NCBI RefSeq assembly: GCF_026191475.2
Contig: NZ_JAOSLC020000002.1
Coordinates: forward strand, 186,001 to 250,000
DNA: 64,000 nucleotides
Direction: 5' to 3'
Source of the DNA: Polaribacter ponticola
GTDB taxonomy: Bacteria > Bacteroidota > Bacteroidia > Flavobacteriales > Flavobacteriaceae
Shown: positions 54,114-62,068 of the stretch, in pieces
Layout of the letters: the number at the start of each line of letters is the position of its first letter
Position numbering within the stretch: the first letter of the stretch is position 1
Made by a program: the position numbers and the translations under genes
The notes under the pieces: generated by a model
Databases searched by the model: none
Seen by the model: the letters and a program-made list of their open reading frames with translations, nothing else
Told to the model about the DNA's origin: nothing

Positions 54114-55919
54114 ATGAGCAACCACCTACCCATATCATCACCCAACAAATCCATAGCTGTTCTCCCATTTGTTAATATGAGCGCTGACCCTGAGAATGAG
54201 TATTTCAGCGATGGCATTACTGAAGAAATAATCAACGCCCTAACCACGGTAAAGGGCTTGAAAGTTATTGCCCGCACATCCTCTTTTGCTTTTAAGAATA
54301 AAAATATAGACGTGAGAACCATTGGTGATCAGCTAGGGGTAAGTACTATTTTGGAGGGAAGTGTCCGGAAATCCGAAAACAAGGTTCGCATTACAGCTCA
54401 GCTAATTAGCACTAAAGATGGTACTCATTTCTGGTCAAAGAATTTCGATAGGGAATTAGAAGATATATTTGTGGTTCAAGATGAAATAAGTTTACAGATT
54501 ACTGACCAGATACGGGAAAATTTTGGTCACCTTAATATTCAGGAACATCTAATTGAAGCACCTACACAAAACATAGAGGCCTACAACCTTTATCTTAAAG
54601 GTCGCTACCAGCATTTAATGTGGGATGGACCAGGAATCGCAAAAGCAACAGAACTCTATGAACAAAGTGTAGCGAAAGACCCCTCATTTGCTTTGCCTTA
54701 CTTTGGTTTGGCGTATTGTTATGCCATGTCCATATCATGGAGAAATAATAAAGGTTTATTGCAGATGACAAAAGAGAAACTCAGCAAAGGGTTTAATCTA
54801 AACAAACAATCTTTTGTAGGGTATTTTAGTAAAGCGACATTGTCTTTTTGGAGTCATTGGGATTTTATCAATGGGCATAAATATTTTCAAAAAGCAATAG
54901 AACTTAATCCATCCTATACGGAAGCAGAAGAAGGATTATGCGAATTATATACAGCAGTGGGGTATTTCGAAAAGGCACTCTGGCATGTTGATAATATTTT
55001 AAAAACCAATCCTTTTGCTACGAATCATTATTTTACCAAAGCAAATATTCATTATTTAAACGAGGACTACACCGAAGCTCTGGATTGTATAGAGATCTCC
55101 TTAAGCATCAATCCTGATTTCACACATTCTATCGCATTAAAACAAATCTGCTTAATTCTTACGAAAGATTACGAAAAACTAAATAACTTCTTAAGACAAA
55201 CACCTTTAGCCGAGAGACCAGAAGAATGCAGAGTATTGTATAATCTGGTCAATGCAGAAGAAAAGATCGATATTGATATCAGCAGAGTGAGCTTTATGAT
55301 AAAAGAGGATATTGGATCAGCACGATTTCCCTGGCCATTATTCTTGATGGTCCATTTTGGGAAACACGAAATGGCCTTGGACTTTTTAGAGGAAAAGATC
55401 AAAATGCGTACCGGTCAAATCATAAATTTTATGAATATTCCGCTTCTTCGACCTTTACACCAATATCAGCGATTTCAGGATTTGGTACAAACTGTTTTCC
55501 GTGTAGAGCTATTACCAACTGATTCCGAAGAACAAATAAGAATTGACCCTCCCAAAGCCTTAATGTCAGCTGCTGAAATCGACAAGGTTTTAGAAATGAT
55601 TGGTAAAGGAATGAAGGAAGAAAATTGGTATCTAAACCCATCTTTATCTTTACGAAAACTAGCCGAAAAAGTGAATATTAGCAGTAACAAGCTTTCCTGG
55701 TTGCTGAATGAATGTATTGGCCAAAACTTCAATAAATACATCAATAGTTTTCGATTGGAGAACTTCAAAGGGAATGCCTTGAACCCTGCCAATAGCCACC
55801 TTACCCTTTTAGCGATAGCTTATGAAAGTGGCTTTAATTCTAAAACGGTATTCAACGCCTTCTTTAAAAAAAACGAAGGGATAACACCGAAAGCTTGGTT
55901 GAGATCTAATGAAATTTAA
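54114..55919 (+). CDS. TolB-like/TPR/AraC transcription regulator
   Basis: 601 residues in three parts. Residues 12-150 match the TolB/FlgO-like N-terminal domain of adenylate-cyclase-type regulators (SIAVLPFVNMSADPENEYF, SDGITEEIINAL). Residues 155-460 contain TPR repeats (AYNLYLKGRYQH, ATELYEQSVAKDPSFALPY). Residues 500-600 hold an AraC-type double helix-turn-helix (LSLRKLAEKVNISSNKLSW, IAYESGFNSKTVFNAFF). It is cytoplasmic with no membrane helix. Codon use and base composition are visibly richer in G and C than in the neighbours, suggesting transfer. It probably controls the downstream secreted-protein gene, which shares that composition (inference). Confidence 0.85.
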   Translation: MSNHLPISSPNKSIAVLPFVNMSADPENEYFSDGITEEIINALTTVKGLKVIARTSSFAFKNKNIDVRTIGDQLGVSTILEGSVRKSENKVRITAQLISTKDGTHFWSKNFDRELEDIFVVQDEISLQITDQIRENFGHLNIQEHLIEAPTQNIEAYNLYLKGRYQHLMWDGPGIAKATELYEQSVAKDPSFALPYFGLAYCYAMSISWRNNKGLLQMTKEKLSKGFNLNKQSFVGYFSKATLSFWSHWDFINGHKYFQKAIELNPSYTEAEEGLCELYTAVGYFEKALWHVDNILKTNPFATNHYFTKANIHYLNEDYTEALDCIEISLSINPDFTHSIALKQICLILTKDYEKLNNFLRQTPLAERPEECRVLYNLVNAEEKIDIDISRVSFMIKEDIGSARFPWPLFLMVHFGKHEMALDFLEEKIKMRTGQIINFMNIPLLRPLHQYQRFQDLVQTVFRVELLPTDSEEQIRIDPPKALMSAAEIDKVLEMIGKGMKEENWYLNPSLSLRKLAEKVNISSNKLSWLLNECIGQNFNKYINSFRLENFKGNALNPANSHLTLLAIAYESGFNSKTVFNAFFKKNEGITPKAWLRSNEI

Positions 55920-56133
55920 GCCTGTTTAAAAAAATCCAAATCTCACTATAAAGTCCGTAATTTCATTTCAGGACGATTCCACTTTCTTTTCTCTTCATCT
56001 TTGCACTTTCAAATCGATAAAGCAGAGTAAATAATCATCGGATGATAATTCCTTTCCCGTTTACTAAATAAACTAAAGATAACGGTAAGTGCTTTGTATA
56101 AATTGGATTTTTTTAAAAAAATATATTATTATC

Positions 56134-56784
56134 ATGAAAAGTCTATTAACAATTCTTTTATTTTATTACACACTTAGTGCTTTTGCTCAAACGAACTCAT
56201 CAGTGGATAAAGAAACTGAAGTTACCTATAAGTACAGGATAAGTATCCCTTCTTTTACTGTAACAGATCAAATCGGGGCATCCTGGGACGATCGAGAAAA
56301 TACACAAATGATAGAGCTTCATATAAAGCGCAACCTGGATAATAAGAACATCGTAGGTGTGAAGTTTGCCACCTGGCGATTGTTTCAACCTATGGGAATC
56401 ACTTGGTGGGATGGTCTTCTAGATAAATTAGAGACAAAAAGCGAATACTATCCAGGATATTTACGAGAAACAGGAATAGGCATAACTTACCAACGTATGC
56501 TATGGAAAGGACTATTTGCAACTGTTGAAGTTTTACCGCAGTTTCAAACCTATAGCGATTTAGACGGTAATAAAATTGGAAATGGTTTTAAAGTTTATAA
56601 CTCGGTTCATATGGGCTACCATTTCGCATTTGGAAAGAAAAAACGATTTTTCATAGAACCTCAGGTTCATTGTAATCAATGGATGTTTGACAACAATTCT
56701 CCTGATGGATTTAAGCAGTTGGACAATAAATGGAGAAACTACTTTCTTTTTGAGCCAAACATATACATCGGGTGGAGTTTTTAA
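56134..56784 (+). CDS. Hypothetical secreted protein, possible outer-membrane barrel
   Basis: 217 residues from the ATG at 56134, which starts a signal peptide (MKSLLTILLFYYTLSAFAQ); an upstream in-frame ATG at 56089 is less likely. The mature part has alternating strands with aromatic residues (GVKFATWRLFQ, VHMGYHFAFGKKKRFFIEP) and ends FEPNIYIGWSF, with the terminal Phe typical of outer-membrane barrels. It follows the TolB/TPR/AraC regulator by 214 bases and shares its base composition, so both may have arrived together. Confidence 0.7.
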   Translation: MKSLLTILLFYYTLSAFAQTNSSVDKETEVTYKYRISIPSFTVTDQIGASWDDRENTQMIELHIKRNLDNKNIVGVKFATWRLFQPMGITWWDGLLDKLETKSEYYPGYLRETGIGITYQRMLWKGLFATVEVLPQFQTYSDLDGNKIGNGFKVYNSVHMGYHFAFGKKKRFFIEPQVHCNQWMFDNNSPDGFKQLDNKWRNYFLFEPNIYIGWSF

Positions 56785-56921
56785 GCTATATTCTGACAAG
56801 TCAGGATTCACAATTTTTGGGTTGCCAGACTATAAATAAGCACAAAATAACAAATAGCATGTCCAGCAAAAAGGAACAATATGAAAAAAAACAACCATAA
56901 TTATTTAATAAAAATTGAAAT

Positions 56922-57746
56922 ATGAAAAAAATATTATTATTTATTGGATTAGTATTAGTCATTTCAAATAGTAATGCTCAAGAGTATAAAGAGTACTATA
57001 ATAAAAGAAATTTAAAAGTCTTAGGAACAAAAATAAATGGAATAGATACGGGAGAATGGAAATACTATTTTGAGAATGGTAAAATAAGTAAAATTGGAAA
57101 ATATGAAAATGGAAAGCTTAATGGTGAATGGAAATACTATCACAACAATGGTGTATTAAGAATAATTGGAAAGTATCAGAAAGGAATAGATATAGGAGAA
57201 TGGAAATACTATCACGATAATGGTGCATTAAGAGCAATTGGAGAGTATAAAAATGGAAAATTCACAGGAGAATGGAAATACTATTTTAAGAATGGAAAAA
57301 TAAGTAAAATTGGAGAAAGAGAAAATGGAATTGATATAGGCGAATGGAAATACTATAATGAAAATGGCACATTAAAAAAGATTGAAAATAAAGAAAATGA
57401 AAAAAAGGCAATAGAAAAAATAATTAATCTCTATTTTGATGGAACAAAAACCGATAACCCAGATTTACTTAGAGAAGCATTTCATCCTGATGCTACGTTA
57501 AAGTTTATAAATGCTGAAGGTTTATACACTATGAGAACAATAGAAAAATTTTTCTCTTATTTCACAAATACCAAAACTAGGTCATTTGTAAGCAAAATAT
57601 ATTACATAGATATTACAGGAACAGCAGCAAATGTAAAGCTTTCAACAAAATATAAAACATATAAGTATACTGATTATATGAATATGCTTAAAACTAAAGA
57701 AGGTTGGAAAATTGTAAGTAAGATTTCACATCAGGAACTTTTTTGA
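56922..57746 (+). CDS. YwqK-like MORN-repeat protein fused to an NTF2-like domain, exported
   Basis: 274 residues with signal peptide (ending SNSNAQ near 20). Residues 25-160 carry six repeats of the form GEWKYYxxNGxLxxIGxYxNG, the toxin-antitoxin YwqK/MORN_2 type. Residues 163-274 fit a lumazine-binding/SnoaL NTF2-like domain (IEKIINLYFDGTKTDNPDLL, LREAFHPDATLKFIN, GWKIVSKISHQ). MORN repeats mediate binding; NTF2-like folds bind small ligands or inhibit partners. The combination and its function here are unknown. Confidence 0.8.
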   Translation: MKKILLFIGLVLVISNSNAQEYKEYYNKRNLKVLGTKINGIDTGEWKYYFENGKISKIGKYENGKLNGEWKYYHNNGVLRIIGKYQKGIDIGEWKYYHDNGALRAIGEYKNGKFTGEWKYYFKNGKISKIGERENGIDIGEWKYYNENGTLKKIENKENEKKAIEKIINLYFDGTKTDNPDLLREAFHPDATLKFINAEGLYTMRTIEKFFSYFTNTKTRSFVSKIYYIDITGTAANVKLSTKYKTYKYTDYMNMLKTKEGWKIVSKISHQELF

Positions 57747-57785
57747 TTTAGCTCTTTTTTTCATTAAAAAAACTTAAAAAACAAC

Positions 57786-57826
57786 GCATAAAATTTATGC
57801 TAGATTTATACAAAAATTGTAAAATC
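57786..57826. repeat. Palindrome-containing repeat (GCATAAAATTTATGC), copy 2
   Basis: GCATAAA/TTTATGC with a one-base centre, followed by an AT-rich tail ending AAATTGTAAAATC. It resembles the copy at 49576-49620 and is also followed by a gene. Confidence 0.6.
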
Positions 57827-57936
57827 ATAACAACCAAATAACATTTGTACTAGGCTAAAAATCCTTAGACTTTTAAGCCGTAAAAATCTTATACAATAAC
57901 ATTGTAAGCAATTAAAGAAACATAACGAAAAATAGA

Positions 57937-58326
57937 ATGTCACAAATAAAAATTTACGGATTAAGAACAAATTTAAAAGATATAAAATCTAAATTGTCTG
58001 ATGTTATTCATAAGTGCGTAGTTGAATCATTAAGTTACCCTAAAGACAAACGAGCGCATAGGTTTATTAATCTTGAAAAAGAAGATTTTTACTATCCTGA
58101 AGGAAGAACAGATGCATACATTATCATTGAGATCATGATGATATCTGGAAGAAAAGTTGACACCAAAAAGAATCTTATTAAAATGCTATTTAAAGAAATT
58201 CATGAGCAGTTATATATTTCAACAACTGATATAGAAATTTCAATAATTGAAAGTTGTGCATCAAATTGGGGATTTAGAGGTATGACAGGCGATGAAGTTT
58301 CCTTAAATTATAAAATTGAAATCTAA
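57937..58326 (+). CDS. Tautomerase-family protein without the N-terminal proline
   Basis: 129 residues. The segment SYPKDKRAHRFINLEKEDFYYP, seen in parts as KDKRAHRFI and EDFYYPEGRTD, and GRKVDTKKNLIKMLFKEI match the tautomerase superfamily branch whose members usually start Met-Pro-Gln. Here the second codon is TCA (Ser) where CCA (Pro) would be expected, so the catalytic Pro-1 is missing. Either the start is mis-set (no better one is seen), or the protein has lost tautomerase chemistry. Confidence 0.78.
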   Translation: MSQIKIYGLRTNLKDIKSKLSDVIHKCVVESLSYPKDKRAHRFINLEKEDFYYPEGRTDAYIIIEIMMISGRKVDTKKNLIKMLFKEIHEQLYISTTDIEISIIESCASNWGFRGMTGDEVSLNYKIEI

Positions 58327-58349
58327 ATTATAAAGAATTAAGAAATAGT

Positions 58350-58847
58350 ATGATTATTAAAAGTGACCAAAAAAAAGATTTTGAAACAATCTATGAAATC
58401 ATTAATGATGCTTCAATAGCCTATAAAGGCATAATTCCTTCTGATAGATGGCAAGAACCATATATGTCTAAAGAAGAATTGAAAAAACAAATAATTGAAG
58501 GTGTAGAGTTTTGGAATTTCGTAAAAGATAATAGAATATTAGGGGTAATGGGGATTCAATTTAAAGATGATGTTACATTAATTCGTCATGCGTATGTCCG
58601 AACCACAGCAAGACAAAAAGGAATAGGTGGGAAACTACTTAATCAACTGATTAACATGTCCGAAACACCAATTCTTATAGGCACGTGGGCTGACGCTTCT
58701 TGGGCTATTAGTTTTTATAAGAAAAACGGATTCAAAGTATTGCCTGAAACCGAAAAAAATAAACTTTTGAAGATTTATTGGAATATTCCTAAACGACAAG
58801 TAGAAACTTCTATAGTTTTAGCAAATAATGATTGGAAAAGTAACTAG
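58350..58847 (+). CDS. GNAT N-acetyltransferase
   Basis: 165 residues. N-terminal strand-helix IIKSDQKKDFETIYEIIND, core LIRHAYVRTTARQKGIGGKLL with the acetyl-CoA P-loop Q/RxxGxGxxL (near 95-103), then SWAISFYKKNGFKVLP. It begins 23 bases after the tautomerase-like gene, probably one transcript. Substrate unknown. Confidence 0.9.
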   Translation: MIIKSDQKKDFETIYEIINDASIAYKGIIPSDRWQEPYMSKEELKKQIIEGVEFWNFVKDNRILGVMGIQFKDDVTLIRHAYVRTTARQKGIGGKLLNQLINMSETPILIGTWADASWAISFYKKNGFKVLPETEKNKLLKIYWNIPKRQVETSIVLANNDWKSN

Positions 58848-58890
58848 TTAAAAAGATAACTTGTAAATACAAGCCACCATTTTAATTGAT

Positions 58891-58979
58891 AAAACTGTAT
58901 TCAATACTTTTTTTTAAAAGATAGAAGGAATTACACCTAATTCATATCTTAAAAATGATAAACAAAATTAGTTCTGATT
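58891..58979 (+). pseudogene. Second broken AraC tail (repeat of 49228-49317)
   Basis: About 89 bases nearly identical to the AraC remnant at 49.2 kb (a few substitutions and a one-base length difference in the T run, which breaks the frame). The sequence to its left is unrelated, so the homology starts abruptly at AAAACTGTATTC. Confidence 0.75.
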
Positions 58980-59226
58980 GGTGATTGAATTGCTCCACAT
59001 ATTCAATTTAACTTATCATCAATAAATTATTTTAGTGAGAATGATAATACTTTGATGTTATCTTAGAAATTATTTTAATATAAAATAGGGTTATAATATT
59101 AATATTCCCCCTTTGATTTGGTATATGACTTCTATAGTTGTGTACCATTTTTTTATAGGTCTGATTTCTAAACACGAAGTTTTAAACTTAAAATAAATTG
59201 CAACTTTGTTGTAAATATCACAAATT

Positions 59227-59408
59227 ATGAAATCAACAATTTACAAAAATTATGATTCACCAGAGGTTATCAAATTATAGAAACTGAAAAACCACACTCA
59301 AAACAGAATGAAATTTTAGTGAAAGTTATTACATCTTCAGCTACTATTACAGATACATTTATGAGACTTAGTAAACCTAAATTTGGAAGATTATTTTTTT
59401 CTCCTTAA
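59227..59408 (+). pseudogene. N-terminal remnant of a zinc-type alcohol dehydrogenase/quinone oxidoreductase
   Basis: MKSTIYKNYDSPEVIKL, then after a frameshift IETEKPHSKQNEILVKVIT and SKPKFGRLF. This is the N-terminal pattern of MDR-family reductases (Y-G-PEVLxLxE-KPxPxxxEVLVKV). Only about 60 codons remain, with a stop and frame change, so it is a fragment. Confidence 0.65.
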
Positions 59409-59409
59409 T

Positions 59410-59736
59410 AAACAGCAAGAAAAACTCATAAAAAGAGGTTGTATTTATTTTTACAGTTTCTCCCAACAATGTTTCCTTAACCTCTTGCAGCGTAAATGTT
59501 TCACCAGACAAAATATCTAATAAAATATTCTCTAAAAGCAACTTCTTTTTTTATGACTACAAATTGCTTTTTGTCATTTTTTGGCAACTGGTTTTTAAAA
59601 TCCCATTCAGATTTTTCGAAATACATTTTTAACGTAAAAAACAAACGCTTACCTTTATGATTCAGATCTACAACTACCGGGAAACCTTTTTCCTTTTTTG
59701 CGCTTCCCTAGTTTCTAAAAATATATTTCCCTCCAT
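59410..59736 (-). pseudogene. Broken tyrosine recombinase/integrase, N-terminal part
   Basis: Minus strand from ATG 59736: MEGNIFLETREAQKRKK, then in other frames KGFPVVVDLNHKGKRLFFTL, KMYFEKSEWDFKNQLPKND and TLQEVKETLLGE. This is the arm-binding N-terminal region of Bacteroidetes phage/island integrases. At least two frame changes and no catalytic domain. It reads away from the adjacent tRNA-like fragment at 59.86 kb, a usual place for an island integrase. Confidence 0.65.
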
Positions 59737-59832
59737 AGCTATTAAAAAATTTCACAGATTTTTCACAGATTTACGCGTAAATATACCAAAATAAAGACAA
59801 ATACAACCAAACAAAAGAAAACGTAAAACAAC

Positions 59833-59861
59833 AAAAAGCCGCACTATTACTAGCGCGGCTT
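59833..59861 (-). terminator. Hairpin following the second tRNA-end-like fragment
   Basis: Minus strand AAGCCGCGC ... GCGGCTTTTTG: a GC-rich stem followed by T residues, directly behind the tRNA-like 3' end. Confidence 0.75.
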
Positions 59862-59900
59862 AAGTGAGCCCTGAAGGATTCGAACCTTCGACACTAAACA
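59862..59900 (-). other. tRNA 3'-end-like fragment, putative attachment site
   Basis: On the minus strand GTCGAAGGTTCGAATCCTTC then AGGGCTCA: a perfect 5-bp T-stem (GAAGG/CCTTC) with the loop TTCGAAT and a 7-base acceptor 3' strand. A full tRNA is absent: the 70 bases to the right contain no matching 5' acceptor strand (GAGCCCT), D-arm or anticodon arm. It matches the decayed fragment at 48.71 kb. Confidence 0.7.
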
Positions 59901-59937
59901 ACTAAATATTAGTCTCTTGTATATACATTTCAAAACA

Positions 59938-59957
59938 AGTGTTCCTAAAAGTGTGCC
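59938..59957. repeat. Short direct repeat AGTGTTCC / AGTGTGCC beside the attachment site
   Basis: Two 8-mers spaced 12 bases apart (starts 59938 and 59950), about 40 bases from the tRNA-like fragment. A partial inverted match TAGGACACT lies at 60006-60014. They could be integrase arm sites or operators of the RepA-like gene. Confidence 0.4.
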
Positions 59958-60060
59958 ATTTTTGTAATTATATTAACTGTCCTGTCCCTTATATAATATA
60001 ATAAATAGGACACTATTTTATTATTAATACTGAAATGTTATATATTGTTAAAAAATTCTA

Positions 60061-61278
60061 ATGACTAAAAAAACTAATCCTTCAAAACCTAAAGAAGATT
60101 CGGCTAAAGATATTTTAGATAAATTAGGTGTAACAATTTCTAGCCAAGCTCCCACAAAAGAATTACAAAAAATTACAGATAAAAAACATAATAAAAATGA
60201 GGACGATATAAATTTCATTTTTAAAGAAATGAATGCTTTAAATTTAAAGAAAGCTGATATGTCTATGTTTGGTATTAATATTAGTCAAATTAAAAAATCA
60301 CCTGATAAAATTAATAATGTTAAGAAACAGGTTAAAGACATTAGTGACAAAACCTCTTTTAATGCATTAGAGTTGTTAAATCTTAATATTGAGAGCGTTC
60401 CTAAGCTTGTAGAACCATTCTTTCAAAAATCTGGACTTGCTTCTTTAGTTGGCACCTCAGATACAGGTAAATCTACCTTTTTAAGGCAGTTAGCTTTATC
60501 TATTGTTTTACAAAAAGAGGATTTTATTGGTTTTAAACTAAAGCCTAAACACAATAAAGTAATTTATGTAAGCACAGAAGATGGTGCTTTTAGTGTTAGC
60601 CATTCCATAAGGAAACAAATAAAAAGTATTACTGATAAAAATGATGATTTAGACCTTATTAAAAATTTGACATTTTTATTCGATACTGACAACCTCTACG
60701 AAAGATTAGAGGATATGATTACAGAATCTCCTGTTGACTTGATTATTATTGATGCTTTTACAGATGTTTTCTCTAATGAGTTAAATTCAAATACTCAAGT
60801 AAGAAATTTTCTAAATACTTATGATAGCCTTGCTAAAAAAAATGACTGTTTGGTAGTTTTTCTTCACCATACAGGTAAAAGAACTCAAAACAACAAACCC
60901 TCTAAAGATAGTATTATAGGTTCTCAAGCATTTGAAGCTAAAATGAAAGTTGTTTTGGAAATCAGAAGTAATTCTAAAAGTCATAACCTAAAAGATTTAT
61001 GGGTTTTAAAATCTAACTTTCTTGAAAATGACCAAAAAAACCAATCTCATATTCTTAACTTTTCAAATGATTTAACCTTTTCTAATACTGGTCAAAAAGG
61101 CTCAAAGAGTATTAAAGCAAAATCAAATAATAAAGAGATATTAAATAAAGTTATAGAATTACATAGCGCTGGTAATTCCTTTAGAAAAATTGAAGAATTA
61201 TTAAAAGGCACTAACTTTGAAATAAGTAAAACTGCTGCTAATAACTTAATTAAAGAGCATAAAAAAGGAGGTAATTAA
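60061..61278 (+). CDS. RepA-like RecA-fold ATPase of a mobile element (AAA_25 type)
   Basis: 405 residues. The N-terminal 100 residues are a basic, charged linker. The RecA-fold ATPase core has a P-loop GTSDTGKST (131-139), VIYVSTEDG, Walker B LIIIDAFTDVF and the VVFLHHTGK motif, all typical of RepA/RSF1010-like replicative ATPases found in plasmids and phages. The C-terminus (about 355-400) looks like a resolvase-type helix-turn-helix (LNKVIELHSAGNSFRKIEEL). It probably loads or drives DNA unwinding in element replication. It begins 160 bases right of the attachment-like site. Confidence 0.85.
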   Translation: MTKKTNPSKPKEDSAKDILDKLGVTISSQAPTKELQKITDKKHNKNEDDINFIFKEMNALNLKKADMSMFGINISQIKKSPDKINNVKKQVKDISDKTSFNALELLNLNIESVPKLVEPFFQKSGLASLVGTSDTGKSTFLRQLALSIVLQKEDFIGFKLKPKHNKVIYVSTEDGAFSVSHSIRKQIKSITDKNDDLDLIKNLTFLFDTDNLYERLEDMITESPVDLIIIDAFTDVFSNELNSNTQVRNFLNTYDSLAKKNDCLVVFLHHTGKRTQNNKPSKDSIIGSQAFEAKMKVVLEIRSNSKSHNLKDLWVLKSNFLENDQKNQSHILNFSNDLTFSNTGQKGSKSIKAKSNNKEILNKVIELHSAGNSFRKIEELLKGTNFEISKTAANNLIKEHKKGGN

Positions 61279-61290
61279 ACCTCCTTTTCT
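61263..61290. terminator. Terminator overlapping the end of the RepA-like gene
   Basis: Perfect 10-bp stem AAAAGGAGGT / ACCTCCTTTT with a 6-base loop; the stop codon TAA lies in the loop and a T-rich tail follows. It separates the convergent RepA-like and GIY-YIG genes. Confidence 0.8.
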
Positions 61291-61302
61291 TTCTTCTAAA
61301 AA

Positions 61303-61965
61303 CTAACTATATTTCCATAAATAATTACCACAATGCTTTCTTTCACCTCTGCACACTTTAGCTATTCCAGATTTATTACAACCTGTTTGACTTGAAGCTT
61401 CTGATACTGAAACAAATTCTTTTATAAATATACCAGGTAAAGTATATTGATGCACAACTTTTCTTCTTAAATCTTGTTTAGGGATAAATTTCTCAACATA
61501 ATCATATGTCCAATAGAAGCCTTTACAAACCTTATTAACACTTAAACAAACCTTTGATAAATCTTGTTTATTTAAACCAATTACAGCTCCTGCATTAGTT
61601 AAATTAGAGTATTTGTTCAATAATTTACCAGATGATATATCATATTGATAAACAGTCTTTTCAAGCTCTCCGCCAATTGACATGTTGTATCCATCTTCTT
61701 TTGAATTATATTCTAAAATATATTCTTTTTCTTTATTAGCTAATTCATCTTTTGTTGCTACAGTTTCTAAAACCTCCCACTTGAAAGCTTCTATTCCATA
61801 AGTAGCAATTGCATTTTGAAATGCATAACTCTTACCTTTTTTAGATTTCTTTAAATGGTCTTTTTTTCTTTCTTCAATAGACTTTGTTGTTGCTCCAATA
61901 TAGATTTTATTATCTATATTGTTAGTAACCTTGTATATATAATTATAAGTAATTGTCTCTTTCAT
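61303..61965 (-). CDS. GIY-YIG homing endonuclease with NUMOD-type DNA-binding repeats
   Basis: 220 residues. The GIY-YIG nuclease domain (about 7-95) is clear: NYIYKVTNNIDNKIYIGAT with the paired Tyr motifs, the catalytic Arg in SIEERKKDHLKK, and the Glu/Asn end EKEYILEYNSKEDGYN. After it come NUMOD1-like repeats (VYQYDISSGKLLNKYSNLTNA and VVHQYTLPGIFIKEF in parts) and SEASSQTGCNKSGIAKVCRG helix-turn-helix units. Such freestanding nucleases are phage- or intron-type selfish genes. It sits between the two replication ATPases. Confidence 0.9.
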   Translation of the reverse strand: MKETITYNYIYKVTNNIDNKIYIGATTKSIEERKKDHLKKSKKGKSYAFQNAIATYGIEAFKWEVLETVATKDELANKEKEYILEYNSKEDGYNMSIGGELEKTVYQYDISSGKLLNKYSNLTNAGAVIGLNKQDLSKVCLSVNKVCKGFYWTYDYVEKFIPKQDLRRKVVHQYTLPGIFIKEFVSVSEASSQTGCNKSGIAKVCRGERKHCGNYLWKYS

Positions 61966-62004
61966 ATTCTCTTTCTTTTTTTAATTTCTCTTTAGGGAAC
62001 ACCC

Positions 62005-62060
62005 TCTACAACCCTTACTGTTAAAGGGTTTAAAAACTCATTTACCTAATGCTTTTAGGT
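62005..62060. terminator. Two hairpins between the helicase and GIY-YIG genes
   Basis: AACCCTT / AAGGGTT (62008-62028) and TTACCTAA / TTTAGGTAA (62041-62058) with a T8 run on the plus strand. They lie just downstream of the minus-strand helicase gene and could end its transcript or regulate read-through into the endonuclease gene. Confidence 0.5.
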
Positions 62061-62068
62061 AATTTTTT

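Noticed and set aside
55169..55792. Minus-strand frames of 70-105 codons inside the TolB/TPR/AraC gene
   Set aside because: Shadows favoured by the higher GC of that gene; no independent support.
59862..59945. Complete tRNA gene on the minus strand
   Set aside because: Only the T-arm and acceptor 3' strand are present; no matching 5' acceptor strand, D-arm or anticodon arm to the right.
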